Below, one piece after another: positions 1 through 9,019 of a stretch of DNA of 64,000 nt. Location of the stretch: positions 124,001-188,000 of the forward strand of contig NZ_NWTI01000010.1 of NCBI RefSeq assembly GCF_002531575.1, in the 5' to 3' direction. A model generated the notes under the pieces. That model ran no database searches. It was not told where the DNA came from and worked only from the letters and a program-made list of their open reading frames with translations. The position numbers and the translations under genes were made by a program. This DNA is from Bradyrhizobium sp. Y36. Its GTDB lineage: Bacteria; Pseudomonadota; Alphaproteobacteria; Rhizobiales; Xanthobacteraceae. Position 1 is the stretch's first letter. Each line of letters begins with the position of its first letter.

Positions 1-2660
1 GGGCTGTCTTCTGCGACGAGGATGTCCAGCGTCTCCCCTGTTAGCGGCACGAGGGGAGGCGCGTCGGAGACATTCGGATTACCGAGGCTGCATATGACGG
101 TGAACCAGAATGTACTACCCTGCCCGAGCGTACTCTGGACGCCGATGGCGCCGCGCATCATTGCGCAAAGCTTTTTGCAGATCGCGAGGCCGAGGCCGCT
201 GCCGCCGTACTTGCGCGAAATCGAGGTGTCAGCCTGAACGAACGGAGTGAAGAGCTGCGACTGCTGTTGGGCTTCGATCCCGATGCCGGTATCGGCCACT
301 TCGACACGAAGCTCCAACTCGCCCGCCGCGAGCTCACGATGTGATACGGTCACGATGATCCGGCCGCGCTCGGTGAATTTGACGGCGTTGTTGACGAGAT
401 TCAGAAGAATCTGGCGCAACCGGGTTGGATCCCCGGACAGCCAGCTTGGGAGTTCAGTTGGCGCGATCACTTCGAGATCCACCCCCTTGTCTCGCGCCTT
501 GGGCATCTGGAGCATGGCGACGCCGTTGACGAGGTCGAGAACGTCGAAATCGACGCGCTCGGTGGAGATGCGGCCCGCCTCAAGCTTCGAAAAATCGAGA
601 ATGTCGTTGATGACACTCAGCAGGCTGTCGGAGGACTCCTTGGCCAGCTTGGCGTAGCGTTCCTGCTCCTCGTTCAGCTGAGTATCCCGAAGCAGCTCTA
701 TCATTCCCACCATGCCGCTAAGGGGGCTCCTGATCTCATGGCTCATGATCGCCAGGAATTCGGATTTCGCCTTGCTCAGCTGTTCTGCCGAATCTCTGGC
801 TTTCACCAGATCCTGCGACGTGACAACGAGCTCCTGCTTCTGGGCCTCCAACTCCGCGCGGCTCTTCTCGAGGTCCTTGAGCTTCTGCTCAAGGGCCGCC
901 TGGACCTGCTTGAATTCGGTGATGTCGGTACGAATGCCTGCGACGCCGCCGTCGGAGGTCCGATGGTCGACGAACTGGATCCAACGACCGTCAGGATAGC
1001 GGTTTTCGATGGGCTCGCCCGTGCCATGCCAGGCCAACATGCGCGCGCGCCACTGCTCGAAGTCGGCCCCCATCTCGCCGAACAGGCCGAACTGCCATCC
1101 GATCCTCAGGATTTCCTCGTAGCGCATCCCAGGCACCAGCAGCGCCGCCAATTGCGGAAACATCTCCTGGAACCGACCATTGGCAAGAACGAAGCGATCC
1201 TCGTTGTCGTACATGATGAAGCCCTGCGAAACCGACTCGATCGCGTCGAACAGCCTGGCCCTCGACTCTTCCGCGGCGCGCTCTGCCTCCTTGCGGTCGG
1301 TGATGTCCTGCACTGTGCCAAGCGTGCCGGTGACGTTGCCGTCGGGACCGAATTGGGGATCGCTGTCGAACCGTACCCAGCGGACGGTGCCGTCGGGCCG
1401 CAGCCAACGATGTTCGTGCGTGAACGGCTCGCTGTTCAGGCGCGCTTCCCGATGCGCGGCGAGAAACGCGCCGGCATCTTCCGGATGCAAGAGCGACGCG
1501 AATTTTTCAAAGGGAACCGACTCCATCGTTTCGATGCCGGCAATTTCGAACATCTGGGGAGACCAGATCGCGTCGCGCCTTGCCGGGTCCGCAAACCAGT
1601 GCCCCAGCCTTCCAATCCGCTGGGCATCGAGCAGCAGTCGCTCGCTGCTTTCGAGCCTCATGTTCTGGCCTTCGAGCAGGACTTCGGAACGCCTGAGATT
1701 GCGCATCTCCCGATACAAGACGCACAATAGCAGGACGACTGCGAACAACGCGCCCAGCGTTCCAACAGCCAGCGTGGTGGCATCCTGGCGCCAGGATCCA
1801 AGGACAGCCTCTTTAGTGAGCGCGGTCGAAACCACCAGGGGGAAGTCCGGAACCCGCCGGACCGCAACGTAACGCGCGGGGTCATCGAGGGTCTCGCTCG
1901 CAGCTGCGTGCCCTGCCGGTCTGGAGCCAACCAAACCCTCAATCCAGGGATGATGAGCCAGCACCGTTCCGTCGTCCCGCCGCAACGAGATCGATCCACC
2001 TTCTCCCAGCGCGACCGAAGCATAGAACTTTTCGAAATAGTTCAGCCGTACCGCAGCCTGAACGACGCCCGCGAACTGTCCGTCCGCGGCGGCGAGACGT
2101 CGGGCAAGATAGATCGTCCAAGCGCCATCATAGGTATTCTTGACCGGCTCGCTGACGAACAGGCCGCCATCCGAACGATCTCGATGGTATCGAAACTGCT
2201 CGCGATGCGCGAAGGAGGTTCGCGCCACCGGCCACTCGCGGCCGCTGTTGGCATAGATGCCATCGGCACCGATCAGGATGAGGTTCGCAACTTGAGGGAG
2301 GCCCTTGACCTTATCTACGAGGTAGTCGTGCAGCACCTCGCCTCCAAGCTGCGGCCGCGCGGTCCCTTCTGCCGCAGCGAGGGCGTCGATCCGATCCGAA
2401 GCATCCTTCAGGACCAGGTCCGCCGCCTGAAAAGACCGCGACGTCTGGTCGGCCAGGATCAGCGCGATCCGGTTGAGGCCTGCCTGGGTCTCCCGATCCG
2501 CGCGCGCGTGAAGATGCCAAATCGTCGTCTGGGCCGCTATGATCGCGAACACCATGAGTAGCGCGGCCGCCACCATCGGCAGAAAAGCGAGGACGGCCCG
2601 CTTTTGCCGGCGAAACAGGTGGCTCGATGCCTTCACGAGCGGCGCGCGCGGCGTCATCAT
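1..2660 (-). CDS. Hybrid sensor histidine kinase, C-terminus cut by window edge
   Basis: The frame is open from an ATG at 2660 to the left edge (about 886 residues, no stop seen). It encodes a membrane sensor kinase. Seen: a first transmembrane helix near residues 18-38, an extracytoplasmic sensor region of about 250 residues (Cache-like by layout), a second helix near 293-317, two PAS domains (about 340-455 and 460-580), a coiled coil, and the H-box MSHEIRSPLSG with the phospho-acceptor His near 641. The ATPase N-box (LLNLVNNAVKFT), G1 (DTGIGI) and G2 (GSGLGLAI) follow, and a receiver begins at the edge (DILVAEDS). The start overlaps the stop of the upstream Hpt gene (ATGA). Being last in the operon beside an Hpt gene, it is the likely phosphodonor for that Hpt protein (inference). 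Confidence 0.9.
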   Translation of the reverse strand, partial: MMTPRAPLVKASSHLFRRQKRAVLAFLPMVAAALLMVFAIIAAQTTIWHLHARADRETQAGLNRIALILADQTSRSFQAADLVLKDASDRIDALAAAEGTARPQLGGEVLHDYLVDKVKGLPQVANLILIGADGIYANSGREWPVARTSFAHREQFRYHRDRSDGGLFVSEPVKNTYDGAWTIYLARRLAAADGQFAGVVQAAVRLNYFEKFYASVALGEGGSISLRRDDGTVLAHHPWIEGLVGSRPAGHAAASETLDDPARYVAVRRVPDFPLVVSTALTKEAVLGSWRQDATTLAVGTLGALFAVVLLLCVLYREMRNLRRSEVLLEGQNMRLESSERLLLDAQRIGRLGHWFADPARRDAIWSPQMFEIAGIETMESVPFEKFASLLHPEDAGAFLAAHREARLNSEPFTHEHRWLRPDGTVRWVRFDSDPQFGPDGNVTGTLGTVQDITDRKEAERAAEESRARLFDAIESVSQGFIMYDNEDRFVLANGRFQEMFPQLAALLVPGMRYEEILRIGWQFGLFGEMGADFEQWRARMLAWHGTGEPIENRYPDGRWIQFVDHRTSDGGVAGIRTDITEFKQVQAALEQKLKDLEKSRAELEAQKQELVVTSQDLVKARDSAEQLSKAKSEFLAIMSHEIRSPLSGMVGMIELLRDTQLNEEQERYAKLAKESSDSLLSVINDILDFSKLEAGRISTERVDFDVLDLVNGVAMLQMPKARDKGVDLEVIAPTELPSWLSGDPTRLRQILLNLVNNAVKFTERGRIIVTVSHRELAAGELELRVEVADTGIGIEAQQQSQLFTPFVQADTSISRKYGGSGLGLAICKKLCAMMRGAIGVQSTLGQGSTFWFTVICSLGNPNVSDAPPLVPLTGETLDILVAEDS

Positions 2661-3022
2661 GCAAGCGCCCGTCCCATGACCGCAGGCAGATGAGCCCAGG
2701 TCTGCTCAGCCACTTCGGCAAGACGCGCCAGGCTTTCCGGAACCTCGTGGATTCCTCGCAATTCCTGCTCGATCTCCCGAGCGAGGCCGGCGAGGCGCGC
2801 CGCACCGAAGCTGCTGGCCACTCCCTTAAGAACATGCGCTGCGCGCTGCACGTCCGCGAGGTTACCCGACCTCGCCGCGACGCCAATCGCCTCGATCGCG
2901 GCGCCGGAGGCCGACGGCAACTCAGCCATCATCGCAGCCAGATCCTCCTCGTCCAGAGCCTCGCGAAGCAACGCGATCTGCGGATCGTCGAACAGCGGCA
3001 CGTCGGCTAGGCGCTCCGACAT
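2657..3022 (-). CDS. Histidine phosphotransfer (Hpt) domain protein
   Basis: A 121-residue stand-alone Hpt protein. The motif AAHVLKGVASSFGA (His about 63) is the classical phosphorylatable site, flanked by helices expected for a four-helix bundle. The family shuttles phosphate between the receiver of a hybrid kinase and a second receiver. The start lies inside the end of the REC-PP2C gene (16 bp overlap) and the stop overlaps the start of the hybrid kinase gene by 4 bp (counting the shared ATGA), so the three are translationally coupled. A kinase-Hpt-REC/PP2C relay like the Pseudomonas HptB route is inferred from order and domains. Confidence 0.9.
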   Translation of the reverse strand: MSERLADVPLFDDPQIALLREALDEEDLAAMMAELPSASGAAIEAIGVAARSGNLADVQRAAHVLKGVASSFGAARLAGLAREIEQELRGIHEVPESLARLAEVAEQTWAHLPAVMGRALA

Positions 3023-4323
3023 CGAACCTCCTCCTGAGCGGGCACGCGGCAGGCAACGTCGAAGCCTGAATTAAGACCCGTCTTGATGATGCACGGGATG
3101 CTGCAATGGGCGCGCCGGTCGATGCAGATGATCGTGGTGTCGTCAGGCATCGCGACGCCATCGTTAATTCCGGCGGCAAGGCAGATCGAGTCGATCAGCT
3201 CGCGAGGCGCGATGGCTTGGGGGATGCTCTCAAGCTTTGTGACAAGGCCCGCTTCCCCGATGCGATCGTCCTTGCCGTTTGTGAACTCGGGCAGGCCATC
3301 GCTGAACAGCAGCAGTCGCATGTCTTCAGCAAACGGATGGATATGCTCTTCGTAGATCATGCCTCGGGCAATTCCGAGCGGCACGCCCGATGCTTCAAAT
3401 GACCGGGCGGAGTCCTTGCTCTCCGAGGTCATGATGGGGGGCGGCGCTCCGGCCGTGGCGAAGCGAACTTCTCCAGCCTTGGAATCGACGATCACATACA
3501 AGAACGTGGCAAACTGCCCCGGCGGCAGAAGCCGCACCAGCCGGTCATTGAGCATCGACAGCAGCCCCGCGGGATCCCCATGCAGCGATCTGTACTCATG
3601 GACCAGCGCATGGAGCCGAAACGTGTTGAGCGCAGCCGTTACGCCATGTCCGGTGAAATCGGCGAGGAACACGCCGAAACGGCCATCATCGAGCGGCAAC
3701 AAACCCCAGAGATCGCCACCGATCTCCGACGATGAACGGCTGTAGGATGCGATCCGCAATCCGGCCGTTTCCGCTACAGCGCGCTGGCCCGCCAGTGTGG
3801 GCAACAGGTCGGCTTGCATCTGCCGTGCCGCTTCGAGTTCGCTGGAAATACGCTCACGATAATTGCGCAACTCGCGTAGCATGTTGTGCCGTTCGAGATG
3901 GACGACAACACGGGCAACCAGCTCGGCCGGATTGATCGGCTTGGAAAGGTAATCCGACGCGCCGGCGCGAAACAGATCTCCCATCTCCCGGCGATTCACC
4001 GTCGCGGTCTGCACCAGAATCGGAATGTCGATGAACTCGTCACGGAGCCGCACGGCCCTGCAGACATCCAGCCCCCCGATATCAGGCATCTGCATGTCGA
4101 GAAGCAGGAGATCGGGCTGGAACGATTGCATCAAATCGAGCGTTTCCTGCCCATTCTCCGCAAAACGCAGGTTGCTGAAGTGCTGCGCCTGCAGGATTGC
4201 AGCGAGCAGCTTCCTCGTCAGCGGCTCGTCATCCGCAATCAGGATCCTGGCGTCGCGCGAGGATCGACCGGAGGCTGCACCCTCCGCTGGTGCGTTCGGG
4301 TTCGCGGGCGACATCCTGTTCAC
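3007..4323 (-). CDS. Response regulator with PP2C (SpoIIE/RsbU-type) phosphatase output
   Basis: 438 residues. A receiver occupies about 25-140 (acidic pair in IADDE, phospho-acceptor Asp in LLLLDMQMPD, Lys in SKPINP). A linker helix leads to a SpoIIE-type PP2C domain at about 190-400 with the metal-binding aspartates in GGDLWG, LADFTGHG, LFSDGLPE and PDDTT. Such proteins dephosphorylate a phospho-serine on a STAS anti-anti-sigma factor when the receiver is phosphorylated. The candidate substrate, a STAS protein, is two genes upstream, and the opposing kinase is the immediate upstream neighbour (4 bp overlap). The C-terminal 35 residues after the phosphatase domain are unlike the family and overlap the hpt start. 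Confidence 0.92.
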   Translation of the reverse strand: MNRMSPANPNAPAEGAASGRSSRDARILIADDEPLTRKLLAAILQAQHFSNLRFAENGQETLDLMQSFQPDLLLLDMQMPDIGGLDVCRAVRLRDEFIDIPILVQTATVNRREMGDLFRAGASDYLSKPINPAELVARVVVHLERHNMLRELRNYRERISSELEAARQMQADLLPTLAGQRAVAETAGLRIASYSRSSSEIGGDLWGLLPLDDGRFGVFLADFTGHGVTAALNTFRLHALVHEYRSLHGDPAGLLSMLNDRLVRLLPPGQFATFLYVIVDSKAGEVRFATAGAPPPIMTSESKDSARSFEASGVPLGIARGMIYEEHIHPFAEDMRLLLFSDGLPEFTNGKDDRIGEAGLVTKLESIPQAIAPRELIDSICLAAGINDGVAMPDDTTIICIDRRAHCSIPCIIKTGLNSGFDVACRVPAQEEVRCRSA

Positions 4324-4973
4324 AGGCGGAACCCCAACTTGATAGTCTTGCCACCTTCAATCACGGCAACCCGGTCGCACACCGCCCCGAGAATCGAAAG
4401 GCCGCGGCCGCTACTGCGTGATGAGTGCTCATCCGGTGTTGGGGATACCGGCAACTGGTCCCGCTGGTAGCCGTCGCCGTTGTCGCGAACGATCACATAG
4501 AGCATCTTCCTGCTCCACAAGGCGTCGAGCTGAATCATGCAACGAGCCGTCTCGAGCCGATCCAGTTCAGAGGCGATGGATCGGTGCAACTCGCCCAAGC
4601 TTTCGAGGCTGCGGCGCGCATTTGCATCGACGTTCAGGTTTCCGTGCAGAAGGCCGTTCATTAAGGCCTCCTGCACAGCCGTGTCGATTCGCTCATGCAG
4701 ACCGCCGGAGATCGCCGTCCGCCTCTCGATGGCCTCGACAAAACGCCGGCCGATCGGATGCCGATAAGCAGATCTCGTCGACACCAGCAGACTGAGCTGA
4801 CCAATCGCACGCTCGCGCCGTGCTTTCAGACGTCCTTCGAGGCCATTCTCCACGCATTGAATGACAGGAGGCGACAGCGCCAGAGACAATGAATTCGGCG
4901 AGACCCCGTCCCAGTAGGCCAGGCGCGGGCTTTCGAAGCTGCGCGTCCGCAGCTGTGCAACACCGGCCTCCAT
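4320..4973 (-). CDS. RsbW-like anti-sigma / serine kinase (GHKL ATPase)
   Basis: 217 residues. The C-terminal half carries GHKL ATPase boxes: N-box QEALMNGLLHGN, G1-like DNGDGY and G2-like GRGLSIL, and there is no His phosphorylation box. This is the HATPase_c_2 type used by RsbW/SpoIIAB anti-sigma kinases, which phosphorylate a STAS partner on serine. It lies between the STAS gene (3 bp gap) and the REC-PP2C gene (ATGA overlap). In Pseudomonas HsbR the phosphatase and kinase are fused, whereas here they are separate. Its sigma or other client cannot be read from the window. Confidence 0.85.
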   Translation of the reverse strand: MEAGVAQLRTRSFESPRLAYWDGVSPNSLSLALSPPVIQCVENGLEGRLKARRERAIGQLSLLVSTRSAYRHPIGRRFVEAIERRTAISGGLHERIDTAVQEALMNGLLHGNLNVDANARRSLESLGELHRSIASELDRLETARCMIQLDALWSRKMLYVIVRDNGDGYQRDQLPVSPTPDEHSSRSSGRGLSILGAVCDRVAVIEGGKTIKLGFRL

Positions 4974-4976
4974 CGC

Positions 4977-5270
4977 TCAGTCTTCTACGCTGAACAGGGT
5001 GTCGAACTTCGTGAGGCCGAACATCCGCTTCACCTGTCCGCTCGGTGCCCGCAGGACCAGCTTCCGATCGGCCTTTCCAAAGGCATCTCGCGCCAGCAGC
5101 AACATGCCGAGGCCTGCCGAATCGATGAACTGCAGCTGACCGAGATCCATTGTGACCGACGGTGAGCCATCCTTCAGCAAGCTGTCGATCATCGTTTTGA
5201 ACGAGGCATGATCGGTGAATGTAAACTCACCCGATATCTGCACGCCGCCATTGTCTAACCTGAATTCCAT
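4977..5270 (-). CDS. STAS domain anti-anti-sigma factor (RsbV/HsbA-like)
   Basis: A 97-residue single STAS domain. The phosphorylation loop reads FIDSAGLGML, with the conserved Ser at about residue 52, matching SpoIIAA/RsbV-type antagonists. The unphosphorylated form would bind the RsbW-like kinase encoded immediately downstream and release its client; the REC-PP2C protein would regenerate it. The gene is 9 bp downstream of the soluble receptor-like gene, inside the same operon. It is distinct from the STAS protein at the head of the operon, which lacks the DSxG signature. Confidence 0.9.
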   Translation of the reverse strand: MEFRLDNGGVQISGEFTFTDHASFKTMIDSLLKDGSPSVTMDLGQLQFIDSAGLGMLLLARDAFGKADRKLVLRAPSGQVKRMFGLTKFDTLFSVED

Positions 5271-5279
5271 GACTTCCTC

Positions 5280-6416
5280 CTAGAATAGCTCCACAGATCC
5301 GCTCGAAGCCGGAGCAAGCCTCTCGGGCAGACCGCCCGGTGGCTCCTCGGGCGCCTGGCCATCGAGTAGTTGAGACACGAACCGCGCCCGCATGTCGCTG
5401 AGTTTGAACCGATCGAGCAGTCTCTTCACCCACTCGGTGTCCGGTTTGATCTCGCCCGCGAGTTCCGGCACCTCCTCCGCCGTGGAGGTCTTCAGCTCAT
5501 TCGTTGCCTTGTTGATCACGTCCAGCGTGTCGACCACGTGCTCCAGCCGCTGTTTGGTCCGGTCCTGAAACTGGATGCCGGTGACCATGCTTTCGACATC
5601 AGCCGATATGACAGTCGCCTCGCGCACGGCATCGGCAACGATGCCATTAAGATCTTCGCTTCGACGCATCAGCGCCGCCAGCAGAACTTCGAGGCGGTCT
5701 TTCGCGAGGATGTTCTGCGACATGTCGATCGTGGCGACGCGCTGCAGCGTATCGCGACCGCTCGCGATGCCGTCCGTAACGGCGTTCAATTCCTTCTGCA
5801 TCGACACAGACAGGTCGGCCGTGTTCTTCGAAAGCTCGCGAACCTCCTGCGCCACCACCCGGAAAGCGGCACCGGACGCACCGGCGCGCTCGGCCTCGAT
5901 GCGGGCGTTAAGCGCAAGCATGTTCGTGGTCTTGTTGATGCCGCTGAGCTGCTCCATGCAATTGTTGACCCGCACGACATTGGTACTGAGCTCGTTGAGC
6001 GCATAGACCATCGACATCGAGTCCTTGGACAGCATCAGAATCTTCTCGACGACGTCGCCGAGCGTGCCTTCCAGAAGGCCGGCGATCCGGTCGATGGGAA
6101 CGGTTTCGCCCTCGACCTCGATGCCGACGGCAAGATGCGTCAGGCTTTCGACACGCGCCGTCTGCTGTTCGGCACTCAGGGCCAGGCGCTGGAAACGGCC
6201 GCTGAGCGCGTCCGCCTCGGTCTCGACGAAGACCGACGTCTGACCGATCTCGGACATCAGTGTGGCAATCACGCGCTGCTGCATGTCCGCGAGCGCCATC
6301 CATCGCTGCAAAAGCGCGGTGTGCTGCGGTGAGGTTTCACTCGCTGCCGTCGGGATCGCGACGACCGGCTCTTCAGCAGGTACCTCCACGATCTTGCGCT
6401 GCCTCAATCCGAACAT
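5280..6416 (-). CDS. Soluble methyl-accepting-protein-like signalling protein with CheZ-like motif
   Basis: The start is ATG 6416, 2 bp after the cheB stop; the reading frame extends upstream but only into cheB. About 378 residues with no membrane helix. The middle contains a receptor hairpin tip (motif NMLALNARIEAERAG, then FRVVAQEVRELSKNTA), so it may join receptor arrays. Beyond it lies TGIQFQDRTKQRLEHVV, which aligns with the active-site helix of CheZ (QDFQDLTGQ in E. coli), keeping Asp and Gln four residues apart. The protein ends GSVELF, nearly the same as the end of the CheD encoded nearby (GSAELF). A role as receptor adaptor or CheY-P phosphatase is inference. No methylation or pentapeptide site was recognised. 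Confidence 0.85.
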   Translation of the reverse strand: MFGLRQRKIVEVPAEEPVVAIPTAASETSPQHTALLQRWMALADMQQRVIATLMSEIGQTSVFVETEADALSGRFQRLALSAEQQTARVESLTHLAVGIEVEGETVPIDRIAGLLEGTLGDVVEKILMLSKDSMSMVYALNELSTNVVRVNNCMEQLSGINKTTNMLALNARIEAERAGASGAAFRVVAQEVRELSKNTADLSVSMQKELNAVTDGIASGRDTLQRVATIDMSQNILAKDRLEVLLAALMRRSEDLNGIVADAVREATVISADVESMVTGIQFQDRTKQRLEHVVDTLDVINKATNELKTSTAEEVPELAGEIKPDTEWVKRLLDRFKLSDMRARFVSQLLDGQAPEEPPGGLPERLAPASSGSVELF

Positions 6417-6418
6417 AT

Positions 6419-7480
6419 CTAGACTCTCACGCCGCGTGCGCTCATCGACTGGCAGAGTTCGAGTGCATGGCTTGGTATTTTGTCCAGGGGAAGCTCGGTC
6501 TGGACGGCGCCACAATCAGCAGCGGCCTTGGGCATGCCGTAAACGACGCAAGATGCCTCGTCTTGGCCGATCGTCGACGCTCCGGCGCGCCGCATTTCCA
6601 GAAGACCCGAGGCGCCGTCCTTGCCCATTCCGGTCAGGATGATGCCGACCGCGTTCGCGCCGGCCGCCTTCGCGACCGACCGGAACAGCACATCGACCGA
6701 GGGCCGGTGGCCGGATACGAGGGCCTGCTCGTGCAGGCGGCAGGTATAATTGGCACCGTTCCGCGCCAGCTCGAGATGATGGCTCCCGGGTGCGATATAG
6801 GCATGGCCAGGCAGCACCCGTTCACCATCGGTGGCCTGGCAGACACCGATGAGACAGCTCTTGTCGAGTCGCTTCGCGAACGATTCGGTGAACATGGCCG
6901 GCATGTGCTGCGTGACCAGGATAGCCGGCGCGTCGGCGGGAAACGCCGTCAGAAGCTGCTGCAGCGCTTCCACCCCTCCGGTAGAGGCCCCGACCGCAAT
7001 GATCTTTTCCGACGAGCTGAACGACGCGCCCGACGATGTCCGTGGAGCCGCTGGCTTCGTGCCCTGCAGCGGTCTGACCCGTGCCGATGCCGCGATCTTG
7101 ATCTTGGCGACGATTTCTTCGGCCAACGCGGCGAGCCCGTCCGCCAGCCCGACGCTGGGCTTGGCCACGTAGTCCACCGCGCCCATCTCCAGAGCCCTGA
7201 GCGCCGTCTCGGCTCCCTTCTGAGTCAGCGAAGAAATCATCACGACCGGCATCGGCCGAAGCGACATGATCTTGTCCAGGAACTGCAGACCGTCCATGCG
7301 CGGCATCTCGATATCGAGCGTCAGTACATCGGGATTGAGCGCCTTGATCATGTCTCTCGCGACGAGCGGATTTGGTGCTGCGCCCACAACGTTGATCGAG
7401 GGATCGCGCGAAAGTATCTCGCTCAGAACCTGCCGCACGAAGGAGGAGTCGTCCACAATGAGGACCTTGATCGGAACCAT
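6419..7480 (-). CDS. cheB: CheB protein-glutamate methylesterase / deamidase
   Basis: 353 residues: an N-terminal receiver (LIVDDSSFVRQ, phospho-acceptor Asp in LTLDIEMPRMDG, Lys in AKPSVG), a linker rich in Ala/Ser/Pro at about 130-160, and a C-terminal methylesterase with catalytic Ser in GASTGG, His in TQHMP and Asp in GMGKDG. It removes methyl groups from chemoreceptor glutamates and gives adaptation in the CheA pathway. It is packed between cheD (9 bp) and the receptor-like gene (2 bp). Confidence 0.97.
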   Translation of the reverse strand: MVPIKVLIVDDSSFVRQVLSEILSRDPSINVVGAAPNPLVARDMIKALNPDVLTLDIEMPRMDGLQFLDKIMSLRPMPVVMISSLTQKGAETALRALEMGAVDYVAKPSVGLADGLAALAEEIVAKIKIAASARVRPLQGTKPAAPRTSSGASFSSSEKIIAVGASTGGVEALQQLLTAFPADAPAILVTQHMPAMFTESFAKRLDKSCLIGVCQATDGERVLPGHAYIAPGSHHLELARNGANYTCRLHEQALVSGHRPSVDVLFRSVAKAAGANAVGIILTGMGKDGASGLLEMRRAGASTIGQDEASCVVYGMPKAAADCGAVQTELPLDKIPSHALELCQSMSARGVRV

Positions 7481-7489
7481 GACTTGGCC

Positions 7490-8128
7490 TCAGAAAAGCT
7501 CGGCCGAGCCCGCCACGGGCTCGATCTGAATCTTGGATTTGTAGGACACCTCGCTCCGCATCACCTCTTCTTGCTCGGTACGCTGCAGCTCGAGCAGCAT
7601 GACCCTGCCGGTCGCGGGGAAATAATGAACCCGACGCGGCAAGTTGCCGCGCAGGTGATGGGCGGCGATCGGAATGTTCTCGGCAGAGAGATATTGCTCG
7701 ACGAACTCCGCATTGCGGTGACCGATATTGGTCGTTCCATTCATGACGTTGCCGCCACCGAAGACCTTCACCTCCAGCCGATGTCGCGCCCCGCCACGAT
7801 TGAGTATATCGTTGACCAGACGTTCCATGGCGACATTGCCGTAGCGCATGCTCGCCGAGGCCGTATCCCATCCCGAACCGGCCGCTTCTGGCAACATGAA
7901 ATGGTTCATGCCGCCAACACCGGCGAGCGGATCGCGAATGCAGGCGGTGACGCATGAGCCGAGGATGGTCACCAGCATCTCGTCGGCTGACGAGGTGACA
8001 TAATGATCTCCGGGAAACACCTTGACGGCGACCGCGTCGAACCGCGGATCGCGATAGCGCCGCGCTCCCGACGTCGTGGACGTGTCAGCCGCCTGTTGTC
8101 TTTTTGCCCGGGCTGGATTCATTGTCAT
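7490..8128 (-). CDS. cheD: CheD chemoreceptor glutamine deamidase
   Basis: 212 residues. The catalytic Cys lies in LGSCV and the catalytic His in GGMNHFMLP, followed by the conserved FGGG(N)VM segment, so this is a full-length CheD. The family deamidates specific glutamines of chemoreceptors. The first ~30 residues are basic and variable, as usual. The start overlaps the cheR stop (ATGA). It ends GSAELF, matching the C-terminus of the soluble receptor-like protein two genes downstream; this suggests a shared docking peptide (inference). Confidence 0.95.
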   Translation of the reverse strand: MTMNPARAKRQQAADTSTTSGARRYRDPRFDAVAVKVFPGDHYVTSSADEMLVTILGSCVTACIRDPLAGVGGMNHFMLPEAAGSGWDTASASMRYGNVAMERLVNDILNRGGARHRLEVKVFGGGNVMNGTTNIGHRNAEFVEQYLSAENIPIAAHHLRGNLPRRVHYFPATGRVMLLELQRTEQEEVMRSEVSYKSKIQIEPVAGSAELF

Positions 8129-8952
8129 TTGACCCTGCGATAGATCGTTCGTCCGACGAGATCGAAACGATCCGTGACGTTGAGCAAGCTTTCAGAGTGA
8201 CCGATAAACAATGATCCGGTCGGTCGAAGCATCTCGGCATAACGGTCGAACAACTTGCGCTGGGTCGGCTTGTCGAAATAGATGACCACGTTCCGGCAGA
8301 AAATGACGTCGAACGGCCCCCGCATCGGCCATTTCTGCAGCAAATTGAGAGGGGCAAACGAGATCAGCGAGCGCACTTCGTCGTTTATGCGCGAGCGTCC
8401 TTCGTCGAGCTCGGTGACGAACCGATTGCGATACGACGATGGCACCGATTCCAGCCGGTCGGTGTCGTAGATTCCCTCGGCCGCATGCGACACAACGTTG
8501 GTGTCGAGGTCCGTCGCGAGGATCTTGACATCCCAGTCCCTCAGCGCCGATGCATGCTCGCGCAGCGTCATGGCGATCGTATAAGGCTCCTCGCCCGTCG
8601 AACACCCGGCCGACCAGATCCTCAGGCGCCGGCTCTGTCCCGCCTCGCTGCTTGCAAGCTTGGGAAGTATGGTGTTGGCCAGATAAGCGAAGTGATGGGG
8701 CTCACGGAAGAAACTGGTGTGGTTAGTGGTGATGGCATTGATCAGGTGCGATCGCTCCTCCTCCCCGGCGGGAGCCTCGAGAAGACGGCAATATTGGCGA
8801 AAGTCGGTCATACCGAGCGCACGCAGTCTGCGCCCGAGCCGGCTCTGGACGAATGGGCGCTTTCGGTCGCTGAGAACGATGCCGGCCGTGTTCATGACCA
8901 ATTGCACGATCTTGCGAAAGTCGCCGTCGTCGATGGCGTATTCCTGCTGCAC
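8125..8952 (-). CDS. cheR: CheR chemoreceptor methyltransferase
   Basis: 275 residues with the all-helical CheR N-domain (about 1-75) and a SAM-binding Rossmann domain. Seen: TTNHTSFFRE, the SAM motif WSAGCSTGEEPYT, ATDLD and the FCRNVVIYFD segment. It methylates receptor glutamates, opposing CheB. The triple-PAS receptor encoded just upstream ends in DWKEF, which fits the xWxxF CheR-tethering pentapeptide. The gene lies 67 bp downstream of that receptor and overlaps cheD by 4 bp. Confidence 0.96.
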   Translation of the reverse strand: MQQEYAIDDGDFRKIVQLVMNTAGIVLSDRKRPFVQSRLGRRLRALGMTDFRQYCRLLEAPAGEEERSHLINAITTNHTSFFREPHHFAYLANTILPKLASSEAGQSRRLRIWSAGCSTGEEPYTIAMTLREHASALRDWDVKILATDLDTNVVSHAAEGIYDTDRLESVPSSYRNRFVTELDEGRSRINDEVRSLISFAPLNLLQKWPMRGPFDVIFCRNVVIYFDKPTQRKLFDRYAEMLRPTGSLFIGHSESLLNVTDRFDLVGRTIYRRVK

Positions 8953-9019
8953 GATCCCTTGTCCCTCGCGTCGTCGAGCGCTGGCTCATCCGCAAGATGA
9001 GCCAGCGTCCGGTCAGGCC

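Noticed and set aside
738..1730. Long plus-strand reading frame opposite the hybrid kinase
   Set aside because: It is antisense to a gene with clear kinase motifs; high GC content leaves such shadow frames open.
6260..7957. 565-codon plus-strand frame opposite cheB/cheD
   Set aside because: Antisense shadow; the minus strand carries all catalytic motifs of CheB and CheD.
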